Positions 27,505 to 36,056 of a stretch of DNA of 64,000 nucleotides are shown here, piece after piece; within the stretch, counting starts at the first letter, position 1; each line of letters opens with the position of its first letter. The notes beneath the pieces are model-generated. The model was not told the DNA's origin. It ran no database searches and worked only from the letters and a program-made list of their open reading frames with translations. The stretch is from Sneathiella aquimaris (GTDB taxonomy: Bacteria > Pseudomonadota > Alphaproteobacteria > Sneathiellales > Sneathiellaceae). The DNA lies in NCBI RefSeq assembly GCF_026409565.1, contig NZ_CP112881.1, positions 2,735,501-2,799,500 of the forward strand, read 5' to 3'. Made by a program: the position numbers and the translations under genes.

Positions 27505-29283
27505 TCAGAATATTTTCTCGGCCAATTCAACGATCTGTTCTGCAGAGACGGGCCGAGAAAACACATAACCTTGTGCTTGATGGCAGCCAGCCTGCTTCAA
27601 AAACTCAACCTGCTCAATATTTTCAACACCCTCGGCCAGAACCTCCATCCCCAGATTCTTACCCAAAGAAATGATGGTATTGGCAATGGCGGCATCTTTT
27701 GAATTTACAACCACCCCATCCACAAAACATTTGTCAATTTTCAAAACGGATGCAGGTAAATGTGTAAGATAACTGAGCGAAGAATATCCTGTTCCAAAAT
27801 CATCGATCGATAGCCGAACACCGATCCCCTTTAGACGGATCATATTGCGTTTCGTCTGGCCGCGATCCCGCATGATTACACTTTCCGTCAGCTCAATGTC
27901 CAAAAGGGCTGCCGGTATTCCCGTTTCGAACAGGACCTGTTTCACCAGGGGAACAAATTCATCACTTTGAAATTCAGCAAGCGAAATATTCACGGCTACA
28001 GGAAATTCAGGCACCCCTTGCTCGGACCATCTCTGTCGTTGTTCACAAGCTTCTCTTAAAACCCATTCACTGATTGGACCCAACAAGCCTGATGCTTCTG
28101 CAATGGGAATAAATGTATTCGCCGGAACAAACTTTCCTTTTTCCCGCTCCCACCGCAAAAGGGCCTCAACGCCGGTCATGCCCCCTGTCTCTAAATCGAT
28201 TTGAGGCTGGTAGCTAAGCGACAATTGGCCGCTCGTCATTCCCTCCCGCAGCGCATTATTCAACGTTACGCGCCCCAGAATTTCAGTTTCAATATGATTG
28301 TCATAATAACAGAAATTCGGACTACCCGGCTTTTTGGTATTGGCCAAAGCAATATTTGTATTTCGCCAAAGCTGATCTGACGTTCCACCATCCATCGGAT
28401 AAAGCGAAATCCCGATGCGTGGAACAAGATGCGGCAAATTCAGTTCTTCCGGCAGATAAACGTCAAAAAGATCGTTCACCAGATCGGGCAATAAAGCGAT
28501 TTGGTCATTGGTGGTAATGGGCGTGCAGACCCCAAAACCATCTCCTGATGTCCGGGCAAGCGCGATTGCGTCGGGGAAAAGCCTGTCCAGTTGTTCCGCT
28601 GCACTACGCAATAATTCGTCGCCGGATGAATGCCCCAGCGCAATATTCAGCTCAGGCAAGTCATCCAGGACAAACTGAACGACAGCAAACCTTTCAGTTT
28701 CACCATGCTGCAACAAGGCAATTTCCGCCTGAATTTCTTTTTTAAAACTCAGGCGATTTCCCAAAGACGTCAGGACATCATGATACGCTAGTAATCGCGC
28801 TTCCTGAAGCAACGCCGTTGTTTCCAGCCCGCGAGCCCCATTTTCCGAGAACTGCTTGAAAAGCTTTCGCTGTGCGCTTGACCACACGAAGCCGTCAGCA
28901 CACTGAATAACGATGACAGCCGGTATATCCGGCCCCCGCACAAACGGTATGGCAAGTCTGTTCTGATGAACAACAATGTCTGATGTTTCCAGAGACTCTG
29001 ATATGACAGTAGAAAAATCAGCCAGTATTTCCTCAGCAGAGAGACTTTGACGTCCCTCAACAGCACTCACTTCAATTTCGTAATTGCGGCCGGGTATCTG
29101 TAGAAAAGCAGCGTGGGAAATATCCGGAAAAACCCGACATAGTTCCTGAAGCGTCACCCGGCAAAACTGCCGCGTGTCTTCACATTCCTGCATTCTGGAT
29201 AGGGAAATAAGCAAGGCTTCAGACGGGGACTGATGATTGCCCGCGACGTCCCTGCCTTTAGTCTGGTTGTCAATTGTAGACAT
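27505..29283 (-). CDS. GAF-like/GGDEF(degenerate)/EAL protein, probable cyclic-di-GMP phosphodiesterase
   Basis: 592 residues. An N-terminal sensor-like region (about 25-160, GAF-like) precedes a GGDEF domain whose signature is SGDGF (246-250), so diguanylate cyclase activity is unlikely; GTP-binding regulation is possible. The EAL domain (about 340-590) keeps EALLRW at 373-378, the metal loop DDFGTGYSS at 494-502, the ELTES glutamate and EGVE at 551-554, so phosphodiesterase activity is expected. No membrane segments. It stands alone, convergent with the FAD oxidoreductase. Together with the diguanylate cyclase at 42637 it implies c-di-GMP signalling. Confidence 0.93.
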   Translation of the reverse strand: MSTIDNQTKGRDVAGNHQSPSEALLISLSRMQECEDTRQFCRVTLQELCRVFPDISHAAFLQIPGRNYEIEVSAVEGRQSLSAEEILADFSTVISESLETSDIVVHQNRLAIPFVRGPDIPAVIVIQCADGFVWSSAQRKLFKQFSENGARGLETTALLQEARLLAYHDVLTSLGNRLSFKKEIQAEIALLQHGETERFAVVQFVLDDLPELNIALGHSSGDELLRSAAEQLDRLFPDAIALARTSGDGFGVCTPITTNDQIALLPDLVNDLFDVYLPEELNLPHLVPRIGISLYPMDGGTSDQLWRNTNIALANTKKPGSPNFCYYDNHIETEILGRVTLNNALREGMTSGQLSLSYQPQIDLETGGMTGVEALLRWEREKGKFVPANTFIPIAEASGLLGPISEWVLREACEQRQRWSEQGVPEFPVAVNISLAEFQSDEFVPLVKQVLFETGIPAALLDIELTESVIMRDRGQTKRNMIRLKGIGVRLSIDDFGTGYSSLSYLTHLPASVLKIDKCFVDGVVVNSKDAAIANTIISLGKNLGMEVLAEGVENIEQVEFLKQAGCHQAQGYVFSRPVSAEQIVELAEKIF

Positions 29284-29307
29284 ATTACCTAACCATACAC
29301 ACTGAAC

Positions 29308-29324
29308 ACCGGTTTTTAACCGGT
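29308..29324. repeat. Inverted repeat upstream of the EAL gene (ACCGGTT-TTT-AACCGGT)
   Basis: Perfect 7-base arms with a 3-base centre, 25 bases upstream of the phosphodiesterase start codon. It could be a regulator site or a 5' UTR hairpin. No second copy seen nearby. Confidence 0.4.
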
Positions 29325-29382
29325 AAAGTTACGAACACCCTCTCAATGATCCTACTATCAATCCGGCAGATATTGGAAGGGA

Positions 29383-30087
29383 TTATTTTTTCTGACCCGG
29401 CAATTGGGCTTGCGCCATCAAGTGTTTTCGTGCCTCGTCGTCCCACTTACCTGTCGGTTTCCCCAGCTCAGCACCAACCTTATACCCGGCTCGCAACCCC
29501 GGTCTTTCCTTAAGTCGATCATACCATTTCCGTAAATTTGGAAACTGATCGATATCAAGTTCCTGACGCTTATAGGTAATAATCCAAGGCCAACACGCCA
29601 TGTCTGCGATCGAAAAATCATCACAAATATAGTTCCGCCCTTCCAATCGCCGATCAAGAACACCAAACAACCTAAGCGCTTCATTCCTGTAGCGTTCCTG
29701 TGCATACGGAATAGTTTCCGGTGCATAGAACTTAAAGTGACCATTTTGTCCCAGCATGGGGCCCAGGCCGCCCATTTGCCACATTACCCATTCAATAACC
29801 TGTATTCGCCCGCGCAAATCTGATGGGAGGAACTTGCCGCATTTTTCAGCAAGATAAATGAGAATAGCACCCGTCTCAAAAACCGAAACGGGGTCCCCGC
29901 CACCAATAGGATCGTGATCCACAATTGCTGGCATTCTATTGTTGGGGCTGATCGAAAGAAACGCTTCCTTAAATTGGTCCCCACGCCCGATATTCACTGG
30001 AATCACCTTATATTCCAGCCCCATTTCTTCGAGCGCGATGGAGATTTTCCATCCATTAGGGGTTGGCCAATAATAAAGATCAATCAT
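29383..30087 (-). CDS. Glutathione S-transferase (YfcG/Nu-class-like)
   Basis: 234 residues. The N-terminal thioredoxin-like domain has DLYYWPTPNGWKISIALEEMGLEYKVIPVNIGRGDQF, where the T-P-N-G sequence is typical of YfcG/Nu-type enzymes that can act as disulfide reductases using glutathione. NNRMPAIVD carries the cis-Pro, and VFETGAILIYLAEK carries glutathione gamma-glutamyl contacts. The helical domain has the conserved DDFSIADMACWPWI. It begins 9 bases after a 2-hydroxychromene-2-carboxylate-isomerase-like gene, itself a kappa-type GST fold, so the pair forms a thiol-dependent unit. Confidence 0.9.
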   Translation of the reverse strand: MIDLYYWPTPNGWKISIALEEMGLEYKVIPVNIGRGDQFKEAFLSISPNNRMPAIVDHDPIGGGDPVSVFETGAILIYLAEKCGKFLPSDLRGRIQVIEWVMWQMGGLGPMLGQNGHFKFYAPETIPYAQERYRNEALRLFGVLDRRLEGRNYICDDFSIADMACWPWIITYKRQELDIDQFPNLRKWYDRLKERPGLRAGYKVGAELGKPTGKWDDEARKHLMAQAQLPGQKK

Positions 30088-30096
30088 TTGCCGCCC

Positions 30097-30693
30097 CTAC
30101 AATTTCGCTTCAATCAACGTCATTCGATCGTTGCCAAAATACATATCGTCCGTATTTAAAAACAAGGTCGGGGAGCCAAAACCACCGCGTTCAATCAGTT
30201 CTTCCGTATTCTGTCGCAGCATGTCCTTGTAGGCTTGTTGTGAAATGCGCTCGAAAAATTCTGTTTCGTCCAGCCCCACTTCGTTGACGATCTCCCGCAA
30301 AACGGTTTCTTGTGAAATATCATCAAGATCTGTCCAGTAACGCTTAAACACCGCGCGCGCATAGGGAACAATACACTCATTCTCCAAAGCAACAAATGCG
30401 CCGCGCATTGCTTTCACACTATTCACAGGAAAAACCGGAGGTTGTCCAATCCGGATACCCACATAGGTGCACCAGTCCTGCAGGTCTTTTTTTGAATAGG
30501 CCTGCTTGGCCGGGACCGGATTATCGCGATTTGCATAAACAGAAGGATTAATTGCGTTAAAAACACCCCCCACGAGGAACGGCTTGTACAGCACCTTCAG
30601 ATCCGGGTGGCGGCCTCTCATTTGTTCCAGGCTTTCAAACCCCAAATAGGTCCAGGGGCTTGAGCAATCAAAGAAGAATTCTAGTTTTGACAC
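30097..30693 (-). CDS. 2-hydroxychromene-2-carboxylate isomerase family protein (DsbA fold, GST kappa-like)
   Basis: 198 residues starting with LEFFFDCSSPWTYLGFESL, where a Ser replaces the CxxC cysteine of DsbA, as in HCCA isomerases and kappa GSTs. Further marks are KPFLVGGVFNAINP, NSVKAMRGAFVALE, and the C-terminal glutathione-site GGFGSPTLFLNTDDMYFGNDRM. The family serves naphthalene-type aromatic degradation (NahD) but most homologues have unknown substrates. It precedes a GST gene by 9 bases in the same operon. Confidence 0.9.
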   Translation of the reverse strand: MSKLEFFFDCSSPWTYLGFESLEQMRGRHPDLKVLYKPFLVGGVFNAINPSVYANRDNPVPAKQAYSKKDLQDWCTYVGIRIGQPPVFPVNSVKAMRGAFVALENECIVPYARAVFKRYWTDLDDISQETVLREIVNEVGLDETEFFERISQQAYKDMLRQNTEELIERGGFGSPTLFLNTDDMYFGNDRMTLIEAKL

Positions 30694-30821
30694 GGGGGTC
30701 CTCCATCTGTTGTTTGCGGCCAGTGTTTTTTATTACTTCTTGAATTGCCGCCCGGAAAGCCTAGAAGAACAGCTTGCAGGCGTCAATCGATAGAAACAAA
30801 CATCAGTGCTCAATCCCCGTC

Positions 30822-31955
30822 TCACACGCAGCGATGCTGCCAATTCAGAACATCATTCTTTACAGCGCGCTGTGTTTGTCCGATGGATGTCTTTCCATCG
30901 CGGACCAAGATTAATCGAAATCTGAATTCATGGTCCACAGCCTTTTTATTGCGCTTTTCAAACACAGACTGACCGAACGGATAGGAAAAAAGATGGCGTC
31001 CCTTTCCTTCTTTGAATTCAATTCCGTCGCTCACATAAACTGTTTTATTTTTTTCGGTAACCCGCAGATAGATCAAGCCCCGGCCTTTCCCTAGAAATCG
31101 AAGATCAAACTCCGCGGTAGAGGGGCACTCCCCTTCGACAAGTCCGATATCCTGCGTAAACACAATTTCATCGACAGTAGCCGCTTGCGTCCGTACAGTC
31201 TTATTTGGTGAGACAGGTTTCTGTACGGAAGAAAGTGGCAGTTTTTTGCGATAGCGAAGTTCCGGATCGCCTTCATATCGCAAAACAATGGGCACCTTCG
31301 TCGTTGCGATCGACAGAATGTCCTCTCCGTAAACTTCTTTTCCGGTCAACGCATCCTTTGTGACCGCCTCGCAGGTAACCCGCATGTAGATGGGAAAGGT
31401 TAGCGTAAACTGGTGAGGTCGCCGGAAATACGCCCATCTTTTTTGGGGATCCGTTCCTGTTTTACGGGCATCTTTTAAGACGATTTCAACGGGATCGACA
31501 ATTCGTGATTGCTGGTTCGCCGATCGAACAGGAACTGAAAACGTCTTATTGATCAAATAACGCACCTGTTTTTGTGCGGCCAAATTTTCTGGCTCTATAT
31601 CTTCTTCCCACAACGATTTGTCTTCGTTGCCGATGCCAATGGTTACTTTCTTGAGGTAATAAAAAGTGTCCTTCAAAAGGCTCCGCTTGGTTTCTCTACC
31701 GCACTTGGCCTCTGCCCTGATTGGTATGCCAAAATCAGATTCCTGCAGCATCAACGACAGGTCAGACAGATATTTTGATTTACCACCGTTGGATACGCGA
31801 ACCGCACTGCCGCCGTTACCGGGCATAATGAAAGATCCATTTTCAGATTCCGGTTCAATTTCTTTTGCCGCCACCCATGATTGAGCCAAAAGAAACAAGA
31901 GGATGAGCGGCCCGAAATTCCAGAAAAATCGGGCAATGAAAGGATTTCTTTTCAT
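30822..31955 (-). CDS. Uncharacterised exported protein
   Basis: I do not recognise this 377-residue protein. The ATG at 31953-31955 is preferred over a TTG five codons earlier because a GGTTGGAT stretch precedes it. A signal peptide (residues about 10-30, FGPLILLFLLAQSWVAA) sends it out. The body is basic and strand-rich. Paired cysteines (EAKCGRETKR, RVTCEAVTK, GECPSTAEFD, WQHRC at the very end) could form disulfides. A Thr/Pro-containing linker (about residues 225-265) separates two domains; the second, with FDLRFLGKGRGLIYLRVTEK, looks Ig-like or jelly-roll-like. It stands alone. Confidence 0.7.
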   Translation of the reverse strand: MKRNPFIARFFWNFGPLILLFLLAQSWVAAKEIEPESENGSFIMPGNGGSAVRVSNGGKSKYLSDLSLMLQESDFGIPIRAEAKCGRETKRSLLKDTFYYLKKVTIGIGNEDKSLWEEDIEPENLAAQKQVRYLINKTFSVPVRSANQQSRIVDPVEIVLKDARKTGTDPQKRWAYFRRPHQFTLTFPIYMRVTCEAVTKDALTGKEVYGEDILSIATTKVPIVLRYEGDPELRYRKKLPLSSVQKPVSPNKTVRTQAATVDEIVFTQDIGLVEGECPSTAEFDLRFLGKGRGLIYLRVTEKNKTVYVSDGIEFKEGKGRHLFSYPFGQSVFEKRNKKAVDHEFRFRLILVRDGKTSIGQTQRAVKNDVLNWQHRCV

Positions 31956-32291
31956 TTGCAATCCAACCAATAAAAAAATTCATACTCCATATCACACTGA
32001 TTCGTCTCGTTTCAGAAAATTAACCATAACGATCCAAAAATTAACCTTTCACAACCGGAGGCTTTTAAAATCATACTTTAATTGCCAACATCAATAACCC
32101 TCTAATTTCATTTATAGAAATTGTTATGAATGAACGAGTTTTCGGAAAATATTGGTTAATTTTCCGTAAAATTTTCTTTTCAATTTCAGAATAAAACAAC
32201 CCATCATTGAAAAACCCCATTGTAAGTTCAGGACAGTCATCCCTATGTTCTCTCAACTTTGACGAAAGATTCTTGATTTGCGAGGGGCAAA
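31956..32291. other. AT-rich divergent intergenic region
   Basis: Holds the promoters of the leftward exported protein and the rightward VPLPA-CTERM gene. A GAGG ribosome-binding site sits just before the ATG at 32292. No clear operator or RNA gene seen. Confidence 0.5.
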
Positions 32292-32945
32292 ATGAAGAAA
32301 ATACTGGTAGCGAGCGCGTTTTTATTATGTACCTCCGTGGCAGCACAGGCGGCGACATTTGATTTCTCTGGAAATGGTGGTCTGGCTTCTTCTTACTCTT
32401 TCACAAATGATGGTGTGACCGTTACAACAACGCCCGGCGTTTTTTCTGACGCCGGCACGGTTTATTCTCAGGGCCGCATCGGTCAATATTCAACGGGGCT
32501 TGGCATTAGCAGTTACCGCGGAGATAGCCATCAGGTTGACGGGAATTATAGAAACGATTTCGTCAATTTTTCGTTTGACCAGAACGTGACAATCAAAAGT
32601 GTTTCCTTCAGCTATGTAGACCGCGACGACGAATTTACGTTTCTCTTTGATTTGGGTGCAAACGGTATTTTGGATGCCATTAATTACAATGTCGATATCC
32701 CATCCTCTGGCACCTACATATTTCAGGGGATTTGGACAGGAAGCCTTTTTGGTATTGGCGCATTTGATGACGATACAAGCCGTTGGTGGCAAAGCAGCAA
32801 TATGGATGACTTCAAAATCTCCGGCATGGTTGTCGACAAAGTAATTTCGACGGTTCCCCTCCCCGCCGCGCTGCCGCTCTATGGCGCTGGAATGGCGATC
32901 CTGGGCTTCTTTGGTTGGCGCCGCAAAAAACGCTTCGCCCGCTAA
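32292..32945 (+). CDS. VPLPA-CTERM sorting-domain secreted protein
   Basis: 217-residue extracellular or surface protein. A signal peptide (LVASAFLLCTSVAAQA, cleavage near residue 20) precedes a strand-rich body of about 165 residues with no recognised catalytic motif. The C-terminus is a complete VPLPA-CTERM sorting tail: VPLPAALPLYGAGMAILGFF and then GWRRKKRFAR (residues 188-217). Such tails are cut by a dedicated exosortase (XrtD type), typically in bacteria that export polysaccharide. No exosortase gene is present in this window. A strong terminator follows. Confidence 0.92.
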   Translation: MKKILVASAFLLCTSVAAQAATFDFSGNGGLASSYSFTNDGVTVTTTPGVFSDAGTVYSQGRIGQYSTGLGISSYRGDSHQVDGNYRNDFVNFSFDQNVTIKSVSFSYVDRDDEFTFLFDLGANGILDAINYNVDIPSSGTYIFQGIWTGSLFGIGAFDDDTSRWWQSSNMDDFKISGMVVDKVISTVPLPAALPLYGAGMAILGFFGWRRKKRFAR

Positions 32946-32996
32946 ACACCCAAAATGGTGAGAATATTCCAACATTGACACATTTCTCTACCCTTT

Positions 32997-33025
32997 AAAA
33001 ACTGCCTTTTCAGGCAGTTTTTTTT
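32997..33025 (+). terminator. Intrinsic terminator after the VPLPA-CTERM gene
   Basis: Perfect 10-base stem (AAAAACTGCC / GGCAGTTTTT), 6-base loop, followed by a T run to 33025. Because A residues precede the stem it can also act on leftward transcripts, where the cupin gene ends at 33039 a few bases away. Confidence 0.9.
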
Positions 33026-33038
33026 GGTTATGGAATAT

Positions 33039-33713
33039 CTATTCAGGGACAGTTATTTTGGTCAAGTGCCCAGTTTTCGTCCAGACTCTGACGGGTTTCT
33101 CGCCGGTTTGAATATCAACTTTTTTACCCGGTGGCAGGCGAAGCCAGGAATACGGGGAAAATGTCTGTCCCTCATAGTCAAACTGATTGTTTAAAACAAA
33201 AACTTCTGCCCCCCCATCATCGCCAACACGGATCGACGATGCCTCTGTCCAATATTCAAGCCTCACCGTCTCAAACGCGTCTTGAAACAACGGTTTTATG
33301 CGAACATTTTCCCTCAAGGGGTCCCCAAAAAGTTCCATTTTTTCGGTATCCACAACCGTAAACGCTCTGTCATCTGCCTGAAACTGCCATAACTTGACCA
33401 AAATCACGCAGCCCTCATCAGAACGAGGAGTGTGCCGAGAGGTTGGTGGGTTTCGAATATAGGTTCCGACAGGATAATCTCCATGCTCGTCCTGAAATAC
33501 GCCCTCCAGAACAAGGAATTCCTCACCTCCGCCATGAGTATGGGCATCGAACTGACTATTGGCGTCAAAGTGGACAATTGTCGTTGCCCGCGCGACCTCC
33601 CCTCCCACACGGTCAAGCATCCTCCTGTGAACGCCTTTTATCGGCGAAGGAACCCAATCAAGGGCTCCTCCATGTTCTATGGCAACAGTATTAAAATCAG
33701 CATTAACCTGCAT
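33039..33713 (-). CDS. ChrR-like double cupin protein
   Basis: 224 residues from the ATG at 33711-33713, with AGGAAA nine bases upstream; the frame is open further up but that part lies inside the GST gene. Two cupin barrels are seen. The first has metal ligands in FDAHTHGGGEEFLVLEG and a later His in NPPTSRHTPRS; the second (VEYWTE to VTVPE) lacks an obvious metal site. This resembles the cupin domain of ChrR, the anti-sigma factor responding to singlet oxygen, but no sigma-binding zinc domain is attached. Cotranscribed with the GST upstream (13-base gap). Confidence 0.82.
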   Translation of the reverse strand: MQVNADFNTVAIEHGGALDWVPSPIKGVHRRMLDRVGGEVARATTIVHFDANSQFDAHTHGGGEEFLVLEGVFQDEHGDYPVGTYIRNPPTSRHTPRSDEGCVILVKLWQFQADDRAFTVVDTEKMELFGDPLRENVRIKPLFQDAFETVRLEYWTEASSIRVGDDGGAEVFVLNNQFDYEGQTFSPYSWLRLPPGKKVDIQTGEKPVRVWTKTGHLTKITVPE

Positions 33714-33726
33714 GTCATTCACTTTC

Positions 33727-34353
33727 CTATGCCGCTTGTTTGACACTCTCCCGATTGGCAAGGCGTTCAGCATAAGCCTTAACCGCAGGGCAGTCTTCCG
33801 GTATTTCCATATTACTAAATCCTGCAAACATGAAACCCGCTTGTGCCGTAATATCGGCCACTGTAAACCTGTCGCCAGCCAGGAATTCCTGACCAACAAG
33901 CTGTTCTTCCATCCAATACAAGGTTTTGATGGCAACATTCTTGCGGTGCTCACCCCATTCGGTATTTTGATACCCTTCCACATCCGGGCCCAGCCCCTCT
34001 GTGGCATGGTGAAAGAAGTCTGCGACGGCGTCCAGAAATCCAGCTTCGACCTTACGCTGGTACATCGCAATACGGGCCCGTTCTTCGGCCCCAGTGCCTG
34101 TTAGGACCGAGTTTTCGTCAACCTGATCAATATATTCAGTGATTGCCGTGCATTCGGAGATAAAAACGCCGTCATCCAGCTCCAACACAGGGACAGCACC
34201 AGAGGGGTTTTTCTTTAAAAAAGCGTCCTTTCTGTGTTCCGCGGAAGGTACATCCACATGAACAAAATCCACCCGATCAAGCATACCTTTTTCAGCTAAC
34301 GCAATTCTTATTCTGGCTGGATTTGGAAACCCCTTGAATTCATATACTTTCAT
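33727..34353 (-). CDS. Glutathione S-transferase
   Basis: 208 residues. Thioredoxin-like N-terminus VYEFKGFPNPARIRIALAEKG, cis-Pro in PSGAVPVLELDDG, glutathione contacts in FISECTAITEYIDQ. The helical domain includes LVGQEFLAGDRFTVADITAQ. The F-P-N-P sequence near the N-terminus marks a serine/cysteine-independent class common in bacteria. It is divergent from a TetR regulator, and two palindromes lie between them. Together with the downstream cupin it forms a regulated small-molecule detoxification unit. Confidence 0.9.
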   Translation of the reverse strand: MKVYEFKGFPNPARIRIALAEKGMLDRVDFVHVDVPSAEHRKDAFLKKNPSGAVPVLELDDGVFISECTAITEYIDQVDENSVLTGTGAEERARIAMYQRKVEAGFLDAVADFFHHATEGLGPDVEGYQNTEWGEHRKNVAIKTLYWMEEQLVGQEFLAGDRFTVADITAQAGFMFAGFSNMEIPEDCPAVKAYAERLANRESVKQAA

Positions 34354-34409
34354 CTCGCATTCCTTTTATCAAGTTTATCGGCCATAGACGTAAAATCGTG
34401 AACATGATA

Positions 34410-34431
34410 ATCTATCTATCGATAGGTAGAT
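34410..34431. promoter_or_regulatory. Operator-like palindrome A between GST and TetR
   Basis: TTCTATC-type inverted repeat centred at 34420/34421: 11-base half-sites with one mismatch (TCTATCTATC / GATAGGTAGA). It shares the CTATC / GATAG core with the palindrome at 34463-34476. Likely bound by the adjacent TetR protein; inferred from position. Confidence 0.6.
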
Positions 34432-34462
34432 AAATAACGCAAATTTTCATCTTGTCAACGGC

Positions 34463-34476
34463 CTATCACCTGATAG
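34463..34476. promoter_or_regulatory. Operator-like palindrome B (CTATCA-CC-TGATAG)
   Basis: Perfect 6-base arms with a 2-base centre, 11 bases before the TetR start codon. A repressor here would block the tetR transcript, giving autoregulation, while palindrome A covers the GST side. Confidence 0.55.
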
Positions 34477-34486
34477 ATAAAAGAAC

Positions 34487-35044
34487 ATGACTCAAACAAA
34501 TTCCTCAGATCGTGTAGAAACCATTTTGGAAACGGCGGAAAAAAGAATTCGCCAGGGTGGTTTTAATCAAATCAGCTTTCGGGACATTGCCGCCGAAGTG
34601 GGCATAAAAAGCTCCAGTGTCCATTATCACTTCCCAAAGAAAGAGGATTTGGGGCGGGCTGTCATTGAACGGTATGGTCGTGCCCTTCTTGACAGTTTGG
34701 GGCCTGCCGACAGGCCTGACGAAAAGCCCGCGCACCGTATACAACGCCTTGGGGAGGCGTATCTTCACGCGCTTCAATCGCAAAATACAATCTGTCTGGG
34801 ATGTGTACTCGGAGCGGAAAGTGCTGGCCTGCCCACCGAGGTACAAAAAGCTGTTGAAATCTTCTTTCAGAAGATGCTGAACTGGACGGAAACGGCCGTT
34901 ACCGGTGCAAAAAGTACCGCAGCTGATGCAGACTACATCATCAGCGCATTACAAGGAGCGATGGTATTGTCAATTGCATTAAAAAAGCCGGATCCGCTCG
35001 AAAAAACGGCCCGGCTTCTTGTTCAGATGATTGATGACGCTTAG
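34487..35044 (+). CDS. TetR/AcrR family regulator with a conserved cysteine pair
   Basis: 185 residues. HTH at about 14-58 (TAEKRIRQGGFNQISFRDIAAEVGIKSSSVHYHF in pieces: SFRDIAAEVGIKSSSVHYHF). The ligand domain has NTICLGCVLGAESAGLP, with cysteines three residues apart near residues 103-106. This is where NemR-like regulators carry redox- or electrophile-sensing cysteines. It diverges from a GST-cupin operon, so a thiol- or electrophile-responsive repressor is a reasonable inference. Its stop overlaps the convergent nrdB stop by four bases (35041-35044). Confidence 0.88.
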   Translation: MTQTNSSDRVETILETAEKRIRQGGFNQISFRDIAAEVGIKSSSVHYHFPKKEDLGRAVIERYGRALLDSLGPADRPDEKPAHRIQRLGEAYLHALQSQNTICLGCVLGAESAGLPTEVQKAVEIFFQKMLNWTETAVTGAKSTAADADYIISALQGAMVLSIALKKPDPLEKTARLLVQMIDDA

Positions 35045-36000
35045 GAAAAAGCGTCTTCCCACGATCCTTGAGTGGCCGCTTTTGAATATTCAGTTGCCCG
35101 ATTTTCAAAGAAATTGGTGTGCTCAACAGCGTTCAGAATTGCATCGAGCCAAGGCAACGGGTTTTTATCAATATTATAGATGGGATCCAACCCGAGCTGC
35201 CCCATACGCCGGTCTGCGATATAGCGAATATAGGCTTTGATTTCTTCGGCGGTCAGTCCTTCAATATTTCCAGCGCCAAATGCAAGATCAATAAAGGCGT
35301 CCTCATGGGAAACAATATCCTGACAGGTTTGATAAAGCTCTTCAACGAACGCATCGTTCCAAATTTCAGGGTTTTCACTGATAAATGTTTTGAACAGCTT
35401 GATGATCGAATTGCAATGCAATGTCTCATCCCGAACAGACCAGGTAACGATCTGTCCCATTCCCTTCATTTTACCATGGCGAGGAAAATTAAGCAGAATG
35501 GCGAAACTTGCAAATAGTTGTAATCCTTCTGTGAACGCGCCAAACACTGCCAATGTTTTGGCTATTTCCGACTTACTTTCCACGTTGAACTGCTGCATGT
35601 AGTCATATTTATCCTTCATCTCCTTATACCGGAGGAAGGCGGAATACTCGGTTTCAGGCATACCAATGGTATCCAGCAGGTGCGAGTAAGCCGCAATATG
35701 AACTGTTTCCATATTGGAGAAGGCCGCTAACATCATCTGCACTTCAGTGGGCTGAAAAACACGCGTATAATGGCGCATATAACAGTTATTCACCTCAATA
35801 TCAGATTGCGTAAAGAAGCGAAAAATCTGCGTCAAAAGATGCTGTTCGTCTTCCGTCAAATTTTGATGCCAGTCCTTCACGTCATCAGCGAGCGGAACTT
35901 CTTCCGGCAACCAGTGAATTTGCTGCTGCATCAACCAGGCGTCATAACACCATGGATAGGAAAAAGGTTTATAAACCGGTTTTGCATCAAGCAGGGACAT
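35041..36000 (-). CDS. nrdB: Ribonucleoside-diphosphate reductase subunit beta (class I)
   Basis: Diiron/tyrosyl radical subunit. 319 residues, shorter than E. coli NrdB (about 376). Iron ligands are seen as Asp in TQSDIEVNNCYMRHY, Glu and His in SNMETVHIAAYSHLL, Glu in AFTEGLQL, and Glu/His in RDETLHCNS. The radical Tyr is at the expected distance, four residues after the first ligand His (VHIAAYSHL). The C-terminus, ending WEDAFS, lacks an obvious extension. It follows nrdA after 56 bases on the same strand. Confidence 0.94.
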   Translation of the reverse strand: MSLLDAKPVYKPFSYPWCYDAWLMQQQIHWLPEEVPLADDVKDWHQNLTEDEQHLLTQIFRFFTQSDIEVNNCYMRHYTRVFQPTEVQMMLAAFSNMETVHIAAYSHLLDTIGMPETEYSAFLRYKEMKDKYDYMQQFNVESKSEIAKTLAVFGAFTEGLQLFASFAILLNFPRHGKMKGMGQIVTWSVRDETLHCNSIIKLFKTFISENPEIWNDAFVEELYQTCQDIVSHEDAFIDLAFGAGNIEGLTAEEIKAYIRYIADRRMGQLGLDPIYNIDKNPLPWLDAILNAVEHTNFFENRATEYSKAATQGSWEDAFS

Positions 36001-36056
36001 CTGACTCTCTAAACTCTCGTAACGGAAATTCTAAAAATAAGGGATTTTCGCTTACC

